Shown here: in pieces, positions 21,601-32,739 of the stretch
Layout of the letters: every line of letters starts with the position of its first letter
Position numbering within the stretch: the first letter of the stretch is position 1
DNA from: Bufo bufo
Lineage: Eukaryota > Chordata > Amphibia > Anura > Bufonidae
Length of the DNA stretch: 64,000 bases
Assembly: GCF_905171765.1 (NCBI RefSeq)
Contig: NC_053392.1
Coordinates: forward strand, 498,276,556 to 498,340,555
Direction of reading: 5' to 3'
Notes under the pieces: generated by a model
Told to the model about the DNA's origin: nothing
What the model saw: only the letters and a program-made list of their open reading frames with translations
Database searches by the model: none
Made by a program: the position numbers and the translations under genes

Positions 21601-22360
21601 GAGGACAGTATACTACTACAGTGGGATCTGGATAGATTGGAGGCTTGGGCAGATAAGTGGCAGATGAGGTTTAACACTGACAAATGTAAAGTTATGCATA
21701 TGGAAAGGAATAATGCAAGTCACCCGTACATACTAAATGATAAAACACTCGGTAACACTGACATGGAAAAGGATCTAGGAGCTAGGAATTTTAATAAACA
21801 GCAAACTAAGCTGCCAAGGGCAATAAGATAATGGGTTGCATCAGAAGGGGCATAGATGCTCGTGATAAGAACATAGTCCTACCACTTTACAAATCGCTAG
21901 TCAGACCACACATGGAGTACTGTGTACAGTTCTGGGCTCTTGTAAACAAGACAGACATAGAAGAGCTGGAGAAGGTCCAGAGGAGGGCAACTAAAGTAAT
22001 AACTGGAATGGGGCAACTACAGTACCCTTAAAGATTATCAAAATTAGGGTTATTCACTTTAGAAAAAAGACGACTGAGGGGAGATCTAATTAATATGTAT
22101 AAATATATCAGGGGTCAGTACAGAGATCTATCCCATCATCTATTTATCCCCAGGACTGTGACTGTGACGAAGGGACATCCTCTGCGTCTGGAGGAAAGAA
22201 GGTTTGTACACAAACATTGAAAAGGATTCTTTACGGTAAGAGCAGTGAGACTATGGAACTCTCTGCCTGAGGAGGTGGTGATGGTGAGTACAATAAAGGA
22301 ATTCAAGAGGGGCCTGGATGTATTTCTGGAGCGTAATAATATTACAGGCTATAGCTACTA
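21601..22360 (+). pseudogene. CR1-like LINE ORF2, C-terminal part
   Basis: It reads LEAWADKWQMRFNTDKCKVM and DMEKDLGARNF, then in other frames a KSLVRPHMEYCVQFW-type block, EELEKVQRRATK, and a late LWNSLPEEVV block before the stop. This is the usual tail of CR1/L2-group RTs. Several frame changes and stops break it. The catalytic FADD lies on the other side of PLE2. Confidence 0.8.
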
Positions 22361-24628
22361 GAGAGGGGTCGTTGATCCAGGGAGTTATTCTGATTGCCTG
22401 ATTGGAGTCGGGAAGGAATTTTTTATTCCCCTAAAGTGGGGAAAATTGGCTTCTAATCACAGGTTGTTTTTTTTTTGCCTTCCTCTGGATCAACTTGCAG
22501 GATAACAGGCCGAACTGGATGGACAAATGTCTTTTTTCGGCCTTATGTACTTATGTACTATGAGGTAGAGGTCTATATGGAGTAGGAGTTTGAGAAGGCA
22601 GTGGACGTTGCGGTGTAGGTGGAAGCGGCGGTGGAGGAGGACGAGGTAGCCAACACTGGTTTTTGGTTTAAATTTTTTATTTTTATTTTTTAATTAGGGT
22701 GCACTCCAAAAGAGTGGTAAATATCCAAAATACAACAATGAGCAATTGCGCTGTAGTATAACAATGGCTGGTTAAGGTCGGAATACATGTCTATTCTGCA
22801 CAAGGTACAGATAAGTCCTGTAGGATCCATGCCTGGTTCATTTTAATGAACGTGAGCTGGTCCACATTGGCTGTGGACAGGCGGCTGCGCTTGTCTGTGG
22901 TAATGCCCCATGCTGTGCTAAACACACGTTCAGACAATACACTGGCTGCAGGGCAGGCCAGCACCTCCAAGGCGTAAAGGGCAAGCTCAGGCCATGTGCC
23001 CAATTTGGAGACCCAGAAGTTGAAGGGGGCAGACCCGTCATTCTGTACGTGTAGGCGTGTGCACACATACTGCTCCAACATGTTGCTGAAATGCTGGCTG
23101 CCTGCTAAGATGTTTCATATCAGCTGGTGGTGCTGGTCGTTGTGGCATGCTGACAAAGCTTTTCCACATTTCGGCCATGCTAACCCTGCCTTCTGAGCAG
23201 TGGCGTACGCACAATCCATGGGGCCCCGGTGCGAAACTGATCCATGGGGCCCCCTCCCAACCTGCCCCCCCCCCCCCCCCCCCCCACTACCTCCCCTACC
23301 AGTGGTGTAACTGTAGTGTTATGGGCCACAGTGCAAACCTTTTTACAAAGAAGCAGCAGATTTTCTTACTAAGGGCTCTTTCCATGCGGCTAATCTGCTG
23401 TGTGAATGAGTGCCAAGCCCTATTCTGGACAGCAGAGACACGGAGCAGTAACCTGATTGACGGTGATCTTTTTACTACAAAATCACGGTGACAACTTTAT
23501 CTCACTGTGATTTTGTAGTAAAAAGATCACAGAGAGGCACAGAGCATTATCAATCATGTTAATGCTCCATGTCTCTGCTGTCCGGAACGGGGCTTGGCAC
23601 TCTTTCCCGCAGCAGATTCCACGCACGGGATCTGCTCGTGTGAAAGAGCCCTAAGCCCAATGCATGGATACACTCACCCAGTCCTAATAAAATCTGGTCC
23701 TACCTCATCCAGGGTGTCACTGGCGTCGGCGTGATGTCCGCTGGATCCAGAACAAGGTCCCTGTGGTGAGAAAAAAAGAATAATCACATAAGGAAGAAAT
23801 GGTGACTGCCCCTGTGAAATCACCAGCAGGGGGCGCTGTGCTGGCCTGTAAGACTGAGCCATGCCAATGTATAGCAGGGTAATCTAGGACATTTCCCCTA
23901 AATGCAACCACACAGTACTAATGCCCACCTTGTGGCCCCTCACAGTAGTTATGCCCAGATATGTGCCCCATCATAGTAGTTATGCCCAGATATGTATCCC
24001 CTTACAGTAGTTATGCCCAGATATGTGCCTCCCTCACAGTAGTAATACCAGATTATGTGTCCCCTCACAGTAGTAATGCCCAGTTATGTGCCCCCTCACA
24101 GTAGTAATGCCAAATATGTGCCCCCTCACAGTAGTAATGCCCAGATTATGTGTCCCCTCACAGTAGTAATGCCATATTATGTGTCTCCTCACAGTAGTAA
24201 TGCCAGATTATGTGCCCCCTCACAGTAGTAATGCCCAGATTATGTGTACCCTCACAGTAGTAATGCCCAGATTATGTGTCCCCTCACAGTAGTAATGCCA
24301 GATTATGTGTCCCCTCACAGTAGTAATGCCAGATTATGTGCCCCCTCACAGTAGTAATGCCAGATTATGTGCCCCTCACAGCAGTTATGGCAGATTATGT
24401 GCCCCTTCACAGTATTTATGCCCAGTTATGTGCCCCCTCAAAGTAGATATGCCCAGATGTGCCCCCTCAGAGTAGTTATGCCAGATTATGTGCCCCTTCA
24501 CAGTAGTAATGCCAGATTATGTGCCCCCTCACAGTAGTAATGCCAGATTATGTGCCCCCTCACAGTAGTAATGCCAGATTATGTGCCCCTTACAGCAGTA
24601 ATGCAAGATTATGTACCCCTTCACAGTA

Positions 24629-26143
24629 CAGTCCTGATCAAAAGTTTAAGACCACTTGAAAAATGGCAAAAAATCATATTTAGCATGGCTGGATCTTAAC
24701 AAGGTTCTAAGTAGAGCTTCAACATGCAACAAGAAGAAATGGGAGTGAGACAAAACATTTTTTGAGCATTCAATTTAATGAAAACAACGAATAAACTGAA
24801 ACAGGCTGTTTTTCAGCTAATGAAAAGTTTAGGACCACACCTCCAAAAAAAAACTAAACCCCCCAAAACAGAAATCCAACTTCTAAACATGAACTCAGTA
24901 ATAAGTAGCTCTGCTGTTATTGTTTATCACTTCAAAAATTCGTTTCGGCATGCTTGATGCAAGCATTTCCAGGAGGTGAGTGGGAACATTTCTCCAAGTG
25001 GTGAAGACAGCCGCACGAAGGCCATCTACTGTCTGGAACTGTTGTCCATTTTTGTAAACTTCCCTTGCCATCCATCCCCAAAGGTTCTCAATTGGATTTA
25101 GATCAGGGTAACACGCAGGATGGGTCAAAAGAGTGATGTTATTCTCCTGGAAGAAGTCCCTTGTCCTGTGGGCATTGTGTACTGTAGCGTTGTCCTGTTG
25201 AAAAACCCAGTCGTTACCACACAGACGAGGGCCCTCAGTCATGAGGAATGCTCTCTGCAACATCTGGACATAGCCAGCAGCCGTTTGACGCCCCTGCACT
25301 GAAGGAAAAAGCAGCCCAGACCATTATGGCGCCCCCTCCACTGTGGCGTGTAGAAAACATCTCAGGTGGGATCTGCTTGTCATGCCAGTAACGTTGGAAA
25401 CCATCAGGACCATCAAGGTTAAATTTTTTCTCATCAGAGAATAAAACTTTCTTCCACCTTTTGAATGTCCCATGTTTGGTGCTCTCTTGCAAAGTCCAAA
25501 CGAGCAGTTCTGTGGCGTTTAAGGAGACTTTTTTTGTTTTTGAAGCCCTTCAGTCTCAGATGCCGTTTGATGGTTATGGGGCTGCAGTCAGCACCAGTAA
25601 GGGCCTTAATTTGGGTCGAGGATCGTGCAGTGTCTTGACGGACAGCCAATTGGATCCTCCGGCTCAGTGCTGATGAAATTTTTTTGGGTCTTCCACTTGA
25701 CTTTTTTTGTTCCATAACCGTCAAGCATAATTAAAGAAATTCCAAATGACTGTCTTACTGCGTCCCACCTCAGCAGCGATGGCGCACTGTGAGAGACCCT
25801 GCTTATGCAGTTCAACAACCCGACCACGTTCAAAAAAAGAGTTTTTTTGCCTTTGCCATCACAACGTATGACTACCTCACAGAAAATGACAATGAATCCA
25901 CATCTTTGCACAGATTTGGCCTTTTAAAGGCATGTGGTCCTAAAATTTTAATCAGCTGAAAAACAGCCTGTTTCAGTTTAATCGTTATTTTCAATTAATT
26001 GAATGCTCAAAAAATGTTTTGTCTCACTCTCATTTCTTCTTGTTGCATGTTGAAGCTCTACTTGGAACCTTGTTAAGATCCAACAATGTAAAATATGATG
26101 TTTTGCCATTTTTCAAGTGGTCTTAAACTTTTGATCAGGACTG
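24629..26143 (-). mobile_element. Tc1-like transposon (Tc1-B)
   Basis: Ends CAGTCCTGATCAAAAGTTTA and the reverse lie between TA (24627-24628, 26144-26145). The terminal inverted repeats are about 220 bp, with an inner copy of the GACCAC motif (CAGCTAATGAAAAGTTTAGG). It carries a minus-strand transposase and sits in the hAT-N2 minisatellite. Confidence 0.9.
24895..25859 (-). pseudogene. Tc1-B transposase, frameshifted
   Basis: The start reads MAKAKKLFF. HTH segments (VVELHKQGLSQCAIAAEVG, a GRPKKIS AT-hook-like motif, and a second HTH) are followed by the triad: [15 protein letters not shown] (first Asp), WVFQQDNATVHNAH (second Asp) and PDLNPIENLWGWM (Glu). The frame changes near 25720, 25450 and 25290. 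All three acidic residues are present, so it is a relatively young copy disabled only by indels and a few stops. Confidence 0.85.
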
Positions 26144-28114
26144 TATTTATGCCCAGTTATGTGCCCCCTCAAAGTAGATATGCCCAGATATGTGCCCTCT
26201 CAGAGTGGTTATGACAGATTATGTGTCACCTCACAGTAGTAATGCCAGATTATGTGCCCCTTCACAGTATTTATGCCCGGTTATGTGCCCCCTCAATTAT
26301 GTGTCCCCTCACGGTAGTAATGCCAGAATATATGCCCCTCACAGTAGTAATGCCAGATTATGTGCCCCTCACAGTAGTTATGGCAGATTATGTGCCCCTT
26401 AACAGTATTTATGCCCAGTTATGTACCCCCTCAGAGTGGTTATTCTAGATTATGTGCCCCTCACATTAGATATGCCCACATATGTGCCCCTCACAGTGGT
26501 TATGCCAGATTACGTGCCCCCTCACAGTAGTTATGCCTTCATATGTGCCCCCCTCACAGTAGTTATGATAGATTAGGTGCCCCCTCAAATTAGTTATGGC
26601 AGATAACGCCAGTAGAAATGCCCACTTTTGTGCCCCCTCACTCTAGTTGTGCCCATCAACCCCCCCCCTGCCCCTGCGCCCGGTCTGCAGCGTTAGAAGA
26701 AAAAAAAAAACATACTTACCTTCTTCCCTGATGATAGGAGGCAGATTGCCAGGCTTTCAGGTCTCCTCCCACAGCCAGCAGCGCGTTGTAGGGCCAGCAG
26801 GGGGAGCTCCTGAGCTCTAAAGATCAGTGAAGCAGGGAGGAGAGAGGTTTCCCTGCTTCACTATGGAAACGGAACTGCCTGGCCGGGAGTGAGTGAGTGC
26901 GCGCTCCCCCCCCCCCCCATATTATACATGTAATTGCCACTGTACTTCATGCTGGGCCCCATCAGAGCGCTCCACAAGCGGCCGGGCCCTCTGGAGTGCC
27001 GGGCCTGGTCGCAACTGCGATTCCTGTGACCCCTGTATGTACGCCAGTGCTTCTGAGGTGCTGGTGGTGCCCCAGCTGCGTTGGCAACCTCTTCCTCCTC
27101 CTCTGCCTTCGCCTTGTGCTTCCACTGTGTTCACGCTGTCAGGTGGGAATGCCACCAGCAGTGCATCTACCAGCGTGCGCTTGTACTCGCACATCTTACG
27201 ATCACGCTCTAGTGACGGAATTAAGGACGGTACGTTGTCCTTGTAACGGGGATCCAGCAGCGTGGCCACCCAAAAATCAGCACAAGTTAGAATGTGGGCA
27301 ACTCGGCGGTCGTTGCGGAGACACTGCAGATCCTCTGTTTGCGGGGTGGCAGGTGACACTGTCACTTCAGAGGTGGATGAAGAGGCCGAGACTGCAGCAG
27401 AAGAGGAAGCAGGAGGAGCCAGAGACCTTTCTTGGTTTTTGAGGTGTCTACTCCACTGCAGCTCGTGCTTTGCACTTCGATGCCTGGTCATGCAGGTTGT
27501 GCTCAGGTTGAGAACGTTTATGCCTCTCTTCAGGCTCTGATTGCACAGCGTGCAAACCCCTCGTGTCTTGTCGTCAGCACATTGTCTGAAGAACTGCCAC
27601 GCCAGGGAACTCCTTGGAGCTGGCTTTGGTGTGCTCGATACCTTGCTGCGGTGGGCAGTAGCAGGTGTACTGTCTAGGGGACGGCCGCTCTGCTTTTGCA
27701 CCCTGCTCCCTCTTCTGCTGTGCTGGTGGCTCTGTGCGACCTCCACCTCTTCCTCCGAACTTCACAGGTCACTCGCATGACCTTGATTCCATGTGGGGTT
27801 GAGGACCTCATCGTCCTGCACATCATCTTCCACCCAGTCTTCACCCCTGCCCTCCTTGTCGGTGTGCACACTTTCGAAAGCCACAGCAGTTGGCACCTGT
27901 GTTTCGTTATCATCCGAGACGTGCTGCGGTGGTCCTCCCATGTACTCATCTTGAAACATAAGTGGTTTTCGGCCCAAAATTGGTGTTTTTTTAATAACAG
28001 AATAGAACAGCAGTATCTAACGCATGTATCTCACACTGACAGATGAAGCAAAGGCTGCAAATTAAGATTTTGGCCCAAAATGGGTGTTTTTTTAATAACA
28101 GTATAGAACACCAG

Positions 28115-28863
28115 TAGTAATGGACGAACATCTGCCGGGACGGTTCGCGAACGCGATCAAATGTTCACGAACCGCAAGTTCGTAGCGGGTCCCATTCATT
28201 TTAAAACCTTCAGCTCATATTTGCAGCCAAAAAATAATTACTAGAAGTGCACAAATAGTCCCACAACAGGGACAGTGACATTCCAGAGGTATTATTCGAA
28301 TTTGCGATCTCCATTCATTATTTTTTTCAATGCAAAATATCGGCAAAATAATTTTTGCGTACGCGCATGCGCAAATGCACTATAAAGTACCCAAATGCAC
28401 TATATAGAAAGTATATTGGTATATAACACCCTGCTTCAATCAGTTTTTTGGGGGGACCACTGGTATATCACACCAGTAGAAATTATTTGTTCCAATAACA
28501 CTTGTCCCTCTATATATCTGCAGTATCGCAGCAGAACCGCACACAACTGCCGCACAATACAAATGCACTATAATATACTTTCTAACATAGAAAGTATATG
28601 ATAACATTGTACAAGGAAGGAAATTTATTAGAATATACATAAAGATAAAACGTAACCTTTAATAATGTTACGATGAGGTATGTCCATGTGCTGAAACGTC
28701 TCAATTGGCTGTCCTGTACCACCTGATATATGTGTCATGGGTCAAAGTTCTTCACAATGTAAAAGAATATGGCGGGCGCAAATATCTCCATATGTTCGGC
28801 GAATCGCGAACACGCAAAGTTCGCCGTGAAACGACCGCCGGGTGAACCGCAAGGACATCTCTA
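28115..28863. mobile_element. Non-autonomous hAT element (hAT-N3)
   Basis: Flanked by AACACCAG on both sides (28107-28114, 28864-28871). Ends TAGTAATGGACGAACATC and, reversed, TAGAGATGTCCTTGCGGTTC are weakly similar, followed on both sides by TTCGCGA-rich text. At 749 bp with no coding capacity, the call rests mainly on the duplication and the tandem-array context. Confidence 0.78.
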
Positions 28864-29283
28864 AACACCAGTATCTAACGCGTGTATCTCACAATGACAA
28901 ATGCAGCAAGGGCTGCAATATTAAGTACTTTGCCCAAAATGAGTGTTTTTTTTTAAACCCAGAATATTATTGCTGTATTTCAAGATTGTATTTCACACTG
29001 ACAGATGCAGATAAGGCCGCAAATTTAGTTTTTTTGCCCAAAATGGGTGTTTTTTTAATAACAGAATATGACAGCAGTATATAACGATTGAATTTCACAC
29101 GTACAGATGCAGAAAAGGCTGAAAAATTTAGTATTTTGCCCAAAAAAGGGTGTTTTTTAAAACCCAGAAAATTATAGCTGTATTTCTAGCTTAAATTGCA
29201 CACTGACTAATGTGGCAGAGGGCCCAGATGGAGGGTATTGCCAAAAATGGGTGTTTTTTAAAACCCAGAAAATTATTGAAGTA

Positions 29284-29636
29284 CAGGTTAAACTCGAAAA
29301 ATTAGAATATCGTGCAAAGTTCATTTATTTCAGTAATGCAACTTGAAAGGTGAAACTAATATATGAGAGACTCATGCAAAGCGAGAAAGCCTTTATTTGT
29401 TATAATTTGGATGATTATGGCTTACAGCTTATGAAACCCCAAAGTCACAATTTTGAGGTACCATTTGCTTAGGGGATCTGGATTAATTAGCTGACTAGAG
29501 TGTGACACTTTGAGCCTAGAATATTGAACCTTTTCACAAAATAAAATTTTAAGCTGCAATAAGGCAATTCCTTTTCATTTGCATTACTGAAATAAATGGA
29601 CTTTTGCACGATATTCAAATTTTCGAGTTTCACCTG
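29284..29636. mobile_element. Tc1/mariner MITE
   Basis: Ends CAGGTTAAACTCGAAAAATT and AATTTTCGAGTTTCACCTG lie between TA dinucleotides. AGAATATCGTGCAAAGT pairs with the complementary text at the right. At 353 bp with no frame of interest, it resembles a MITE family widespread in fish and amphibians as I recall it. Confidence 0.85.
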
Positions 29637-30447
29637 TATACCAAGCTTGTTTTTAACAATCACAGATGCAGCAAAGGCTGCCATATTAAGTACTTTGCCC
29701 AAAAAGGGTGTTTTTTTAATAACAGAATATGACAGCAGTATATAACGCTTGAATTTCACACTGACAGATGCAGAAAAGGCCGCAAATTAAGTATTTTGAC
29801 CAAAAAGGGTGTTTTTTTAATACCAGAATAGCACAGCAGTATCTAAAGCGTGTATCTCACACTGTCCGATGCAGACAAGGCCGCAAATTTAGTATTTTGC
29901 CCAAAAACTGTGTTTTTTTAATAACAGTATATGACAGCAGTATATAACGCTTGAATTTCACACTGACAGATGCAACAAGGGCTGTAAAATTTTAGTATTT
30001 TTCCCAAAAAGGGTGTTTTTTAAAACCCAGAAAATTATTGCTGTATTTCTAGCTTAAATTGCACACTGACTAATGCTGCAAAGGCCACAGATGTAGGGTC
30101 TTGCCAAAAATTGGTGATTTTTTTTAAACCCAGAATATAGTTGCAGTAGTTCAAGCTTCTATTTGACTGTCACAAATGCACATATGCTGTGCTGTTGCAC
30201 AGAACTTACATAAAATGGCCGCCGCGCACTTAACTAACAGACGGATAAAAGTTATTTTTCTGGATCACTGGGCTCAGGGCAGGGTAAAAAGATTGTGCAC
30301 TGCACCCACAAAACTAAATCTAGGTAGATCGGTGAGTTAACAAGCACTTCTGATTAAAGATTCTGTCCTATTCTCTCCCTCACAGCAGCAGCATCCTATC
30401 CCTACACTAATCAGAGCAGAGTGACGTGCAGCGCTACGTGACTCCAG

Positions 30448-30485
30448 CTTATATAGAGGCTGCGTCACATGCTGCACTGGCCAAT
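30448..30485 (-). promoter_or_regulatory. hAT3 core promoter: CCAAT and TATA boxes
   Basis: Minus strand: ATTGG (reverse CCAAT, 30481-30485), then TATATAAG (30448-30455), then CTGGAGTCACGTAGCG. hAT1 has the same order (ATTGG 46271, TATTTAAG 46302, CTGGAGTCACGTAGCG). The conservation argues for a real pol II promoter ahead of the transposase. It is inferred, not tested. Confidence 0.55.
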
Positions 30486-30538
30486 CACAGCCATGCCTAC
30501 TAATGGCTGTGATTGGGCTTCTAAGGGCACAGAGTTAA

Positions 30539-31002
30539 AGAGGACCTTTCACTAGAATAAAAAATGTAAACTAAGCATACAGACATGGAGAGCGGTGCCT
30601 AGGGATCTCCCTGCACTTACTATTATCCCTGGGCGCCGCTCCGTTCTCCCGGTATAGGCTCCAGTAGCTTCAAATGTTCGGTTCAACTGGGTGGAGCCTG
30701 CCGGCATCTCCTTCTCCCAGGCTGTAGCTCTGGCCAATCGCAGCGCTCAGCTCATAGCCTGAGAGAAAAAAAAAACTCTCAGGCTATGACCTGAGCGCTG
30801 CAATTGGCCAGCGCTACAGCCTGGGAGAAGGAGACACCGGCAGGCTCCACCCAGTTGAACAGAACATATGAAGCTACCGGAGCCTATACCGGGAGAACGG
30901 AGCGGCGCCCGGGGATAATAGTAAGTGCAGGGAGATCCCTGGGCGCCGCTCTCCATGTCTGTATGCTTAGTTTACATTTTTTATTCTAGTGAAAGGTCCT
31001 CT
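30539..31002. mobile_element. Long-inverted-repeat TTAA MITE
   Basis: Flanked by TTAA on both sides (30535-30538, 31003-31006). The arms of about 225 bp (AGAGGACCTTTCACTAGAAT ... reverse) meet at a centre of about ten A residues near 30770, so the element is almost one hairpin. The mirrored 61-residue frames on both strands are a by-product. Confidence 0.88.
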
Positions 31003-31177
31003 TTAAACGCTTGTTGATTGGCTGCTCTGCAGCCTTTCAAAAAGCGCCATAAAATAGCTGAACACCGAACCCGAACCCAAACTTTTACTGAAATGTTCGG
31101 GTCCGGGGTCCAATAATCCTAAAGTTCGGTACGAACACGAACTTTACAGTTCGGGTTCGCTCAACCCTAGTGGTGAT

Positions 31178-32033
31178 TAGCCACAGCTTTATTGACTTTC
31201 TCTACTCAACGAAAAACCAGAGCCTTGAACTGCTCGAACGTTACTCATCAGGAGCGGTATGCCGGCCGCTGGACTCCCGGCGGGCAAGTCCACCATTTCT
31301 ACTTAACTCCATACTGATATTTATGTTCGTACCGCCAGCTGTGACTTAAGAATAAGCATAATCGGAGAGACTAATAAACAGAAACAGAAATCAGGAACAC
31401 ATAAATCATCTGAAAAACCGGGAACTCCCAGACCCATGACCGAAAACCCGTAGAGCAAGCAAAAGGGGCGGGAGGGAGGGACAACTGCTGGATAGACGTA
31501 AAAGGGAAGAGGGGAGGCAGAACCAATGGGCTAAATACTGAATGGGAGGTGCCCATACAGCCCGGAAAAAGAAAGGCAAGGGGAAGCACGGAGTGATTTT
31601 AACCCCTGCATTGCCTACCTATAAATCCTATTCAAGAGAGGGAGAAAGAAGGGAAGGGGGGCTAATACCTTATTATCAAAGCCGAAGGGGAAGGTCACAA
31701 CAGTCCCCACTCCTCCTCCTTAATAAGTCGGGGGGCCCGCAGACTGCAGACTCCCCCATAACCAGGGGAACCATAACCACCACCCCCTCCCTCCTTTCAA
31801 ACACCCCACCTTCTAAAGAAATAACCACAAGACTACCAGATGTTGGGTGGTGATCTGCCACAGCTTTATTCACTTTCTCTTATCAATGAAAAACCCAAGC
31901 CTTGAGCTGCTCAAACATTACTAATCAGGAGCGGTAAGCCGGCCGCTGGACTCCCAGTGAGCAAGTCTGTCATTTCTCCTTAACGCCATACCGCTATTTA
32001 TGTTTGTACCGCCACGGAGGAGCCACTGTAAAC
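31178..32033 (-). repeat. DIRS-like terminal repeats
   Basis: Two related blocks are present: 31178-31330 (after the hAT3 target duplication) and 31750-32000. Both contain GGTGAT(TA/CT)GCCACAGCTTTATT, CAGGAGCGGTA and GGCCGCTGGACTCCC. The first continues from 13415-13515 across hAT3. Between them lies TACTGAATGGGAGGTGCCCA, shared with the opposite end of the DIRS element. No coding is visible. Confidence 0.65.
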
Positions 32034-32635
32034 CTACATGGGGCTCCGACCACCACCCAACATAAACATGGCATGCTCCACCCCATCCTTTAGACCCGAA
32101 AGAAACATATTAAGTCCAATATCAGACAAGTGGACACCATCTGGGCGTAGTAAAGCCCTGTTGTCTCCTTCCAATTGCCGGTGGTCAACCACTATACCCG
32201 ATCGGGATCTAATAAAACTGGATATTCGGGCATTTACCGTTCTACAAAATTTTTCAATGCCAGACAACCCGTGGGACTATTTCTGACCAAACTAGGACCA
32301 TTTCTGGAAAAAATTAAGAGAAACGCTCCATGTCTGTCCACATAAGGGTCATAATCTCCGCCAGCCTCAAGGAGCAAAGGTCATTCCCCCAACATGAATC
32401 ACCAGAATGACGGGGCCAGTTGAGGACCTGCTGATATCTACTACCTCAGCAAGGACTTGGGGCCACCGGAGACCACAGATTCCATGCCAGAACACGTCCA
32501 CCTCCCGAAAACCCAAAGTACGGCCTCCTGGACGGCAGTCCGCTCTCTGTGCCACCCAATACATAAGAGTAGTCGATAATCCAGACGGCTGAATGAAGAG
32601 CACCTATGAAAAACAATTAGAACAACCACAACCAA
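32034..32635 (-). pseudogene. DIRS SGNH-hydrolase-like domain, degraded
   Basis: The frames read RTLGFREVDVFWHGICGLRW, then VVDISRSSTGPVILVIHVGG (the GGND-type block, here altered after GG), and later RPDGVHLSDIGLNMFL (the DxxH block of SGNH/GDSL esterases). Such domains occur in vertebrate DIRS-like elements as I recall. The nucleophilic Ser region upstream reads SGLSTTLMYWVAQRA and is not convincingly kept. A frame change lies near 32350. Confidence 0.5.
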
Positions 32636-32739
32636 TATAAGGCAACAAAACAGCGTGTAAAATATTTATATATTCTTTTAATGAATTTTTATTTAAATTT
32701 TTTCTTATATAAATTATATATATTTTTTTTATAGCAAGA

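Larger units (their letters stand above)
16005..22562 (+). mobile_element. CR1/L2-like LINE, 5'-truncated, split by PLE2
   Basis: The left part (16005-16152) encodes the RT block around FADDTKLCK, preceded by the GVPQGSVLGP-type block in shifted frame. The right part (21601-22562) continues directly after a 17-bp duplication with LEAWADKWQMRFN, ends in a 3' UTR with GGAGTCGGGAAGGAATTTTT, and finishes in a TTATGTACTTATGTACTA tail. It inserted into the hAT3 3' UTR between CTTGAT and GAGGTAGAGG. Strong 5' truncation is usual for LINEs. Confidence 0.82.
23910..26650 (-). repeat. 30-bp minisatellite inside hAT-N2, split by Tc1-B
   Basis: About forty units of 28-32 bp on CAGTAGTAATGCCAGATTAT then GTGCCCCCTCA occupy 23910-24626 and 26146-26650. 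The Tc1 element at 24629-26143 entered one unit. Unit variants (TATTTATGCCCAGTTATGTG, GATTATGTGTCCCC) recur on both sides of the insertion, so the array was already mixed beforehand. Confidence 0.9.
23198..27049. mobile_element. Non-autonomous hAT element (hAT-N2), 3.85 kb
   Basis: Ends CAGTGGCGTACG and TGTACGCCAGTG are inverted repeats flanked by CTTCTGAG on both sides (23190-23197, 27050-27057). The interior holds a poly-C tract, a hairpin region (about 23385-23625, with GTGATCTTTTTACTACAAAA as one stem strand), a 30-bp minisatellite and a Tc1 element. It has no hAT transposase of its own. Confidence 0.88.
22791..27977 (-). pseudogene. hAT3 transposase, internally deleted and split
   Basis: The minus strand starts within an acidic N-region (QHVSDDNETQVPT, WVEDDVQDDEVLNPTWN) and continues to a BED-type zinc finger: WQFFRQCADDKTRGVCTLC, then CMTRHRSAKH. 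From about 27350 it jumps straight to QCLRNDRRVAHILTCADFW, so the catalytic RNase-H-like core seen in hAT1 is missing. A 3.85-kb element interrupts it at 27049. The C-terminus (ALYALEVLACPAASVLSERV) follows at 23149-22791. It could bind DNA or dimerise at most. Confidence 0.82.
27960..30180 (-). repeat. hAT3 5' UTR tandem array
   Basis: About eleven units of about 103 bp contain GGGTGTTTTTTTAATAACAG, GACAGCAGTATATAACGC, TTCACACTGACAGATGCAG and CCGCAAATT. A hAT-N3 and a Tc1 MITE interrupt it. The array occupies the position held by a 94-bp repeat in hAT1 and hAT2, but the unit sequence differs. Confidence 0.85.
13516..31169 (-). mobile_element. hAT3: 17.7-kb hAT carcass filled by nested insertions
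   Basis: The ends TACAGTTGAGCGG (left) and, reversed, TAGGGTTGAGCG (right) are flanked by GTGGTGAT on both sides (13508-13515 and 31170-31177). That joins the DIRS sequence GGTGGTGAT-TAGCCACAGC found intact at 31840. Read on the minus strand it has a TATA-bearing 5' end, a 103-bp repeat array, a deleted transposase, 3' UTR, another array, a second transposase fragment and the terminal repeat. Inside are two MITEs, two smaller hATs, two further Tc1-type elements, a LINE with PLE2, and 18S-like sequence. Confidence 0.82.

Noticed and set aside
23910..26650. Regular 30-bp repeats resembling a CRISPR array
   Set aside because: The units are contiguous with no unique spacers, lie within a eukaryotic hAT, and there are no cas genes. 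It is a minisatellite.
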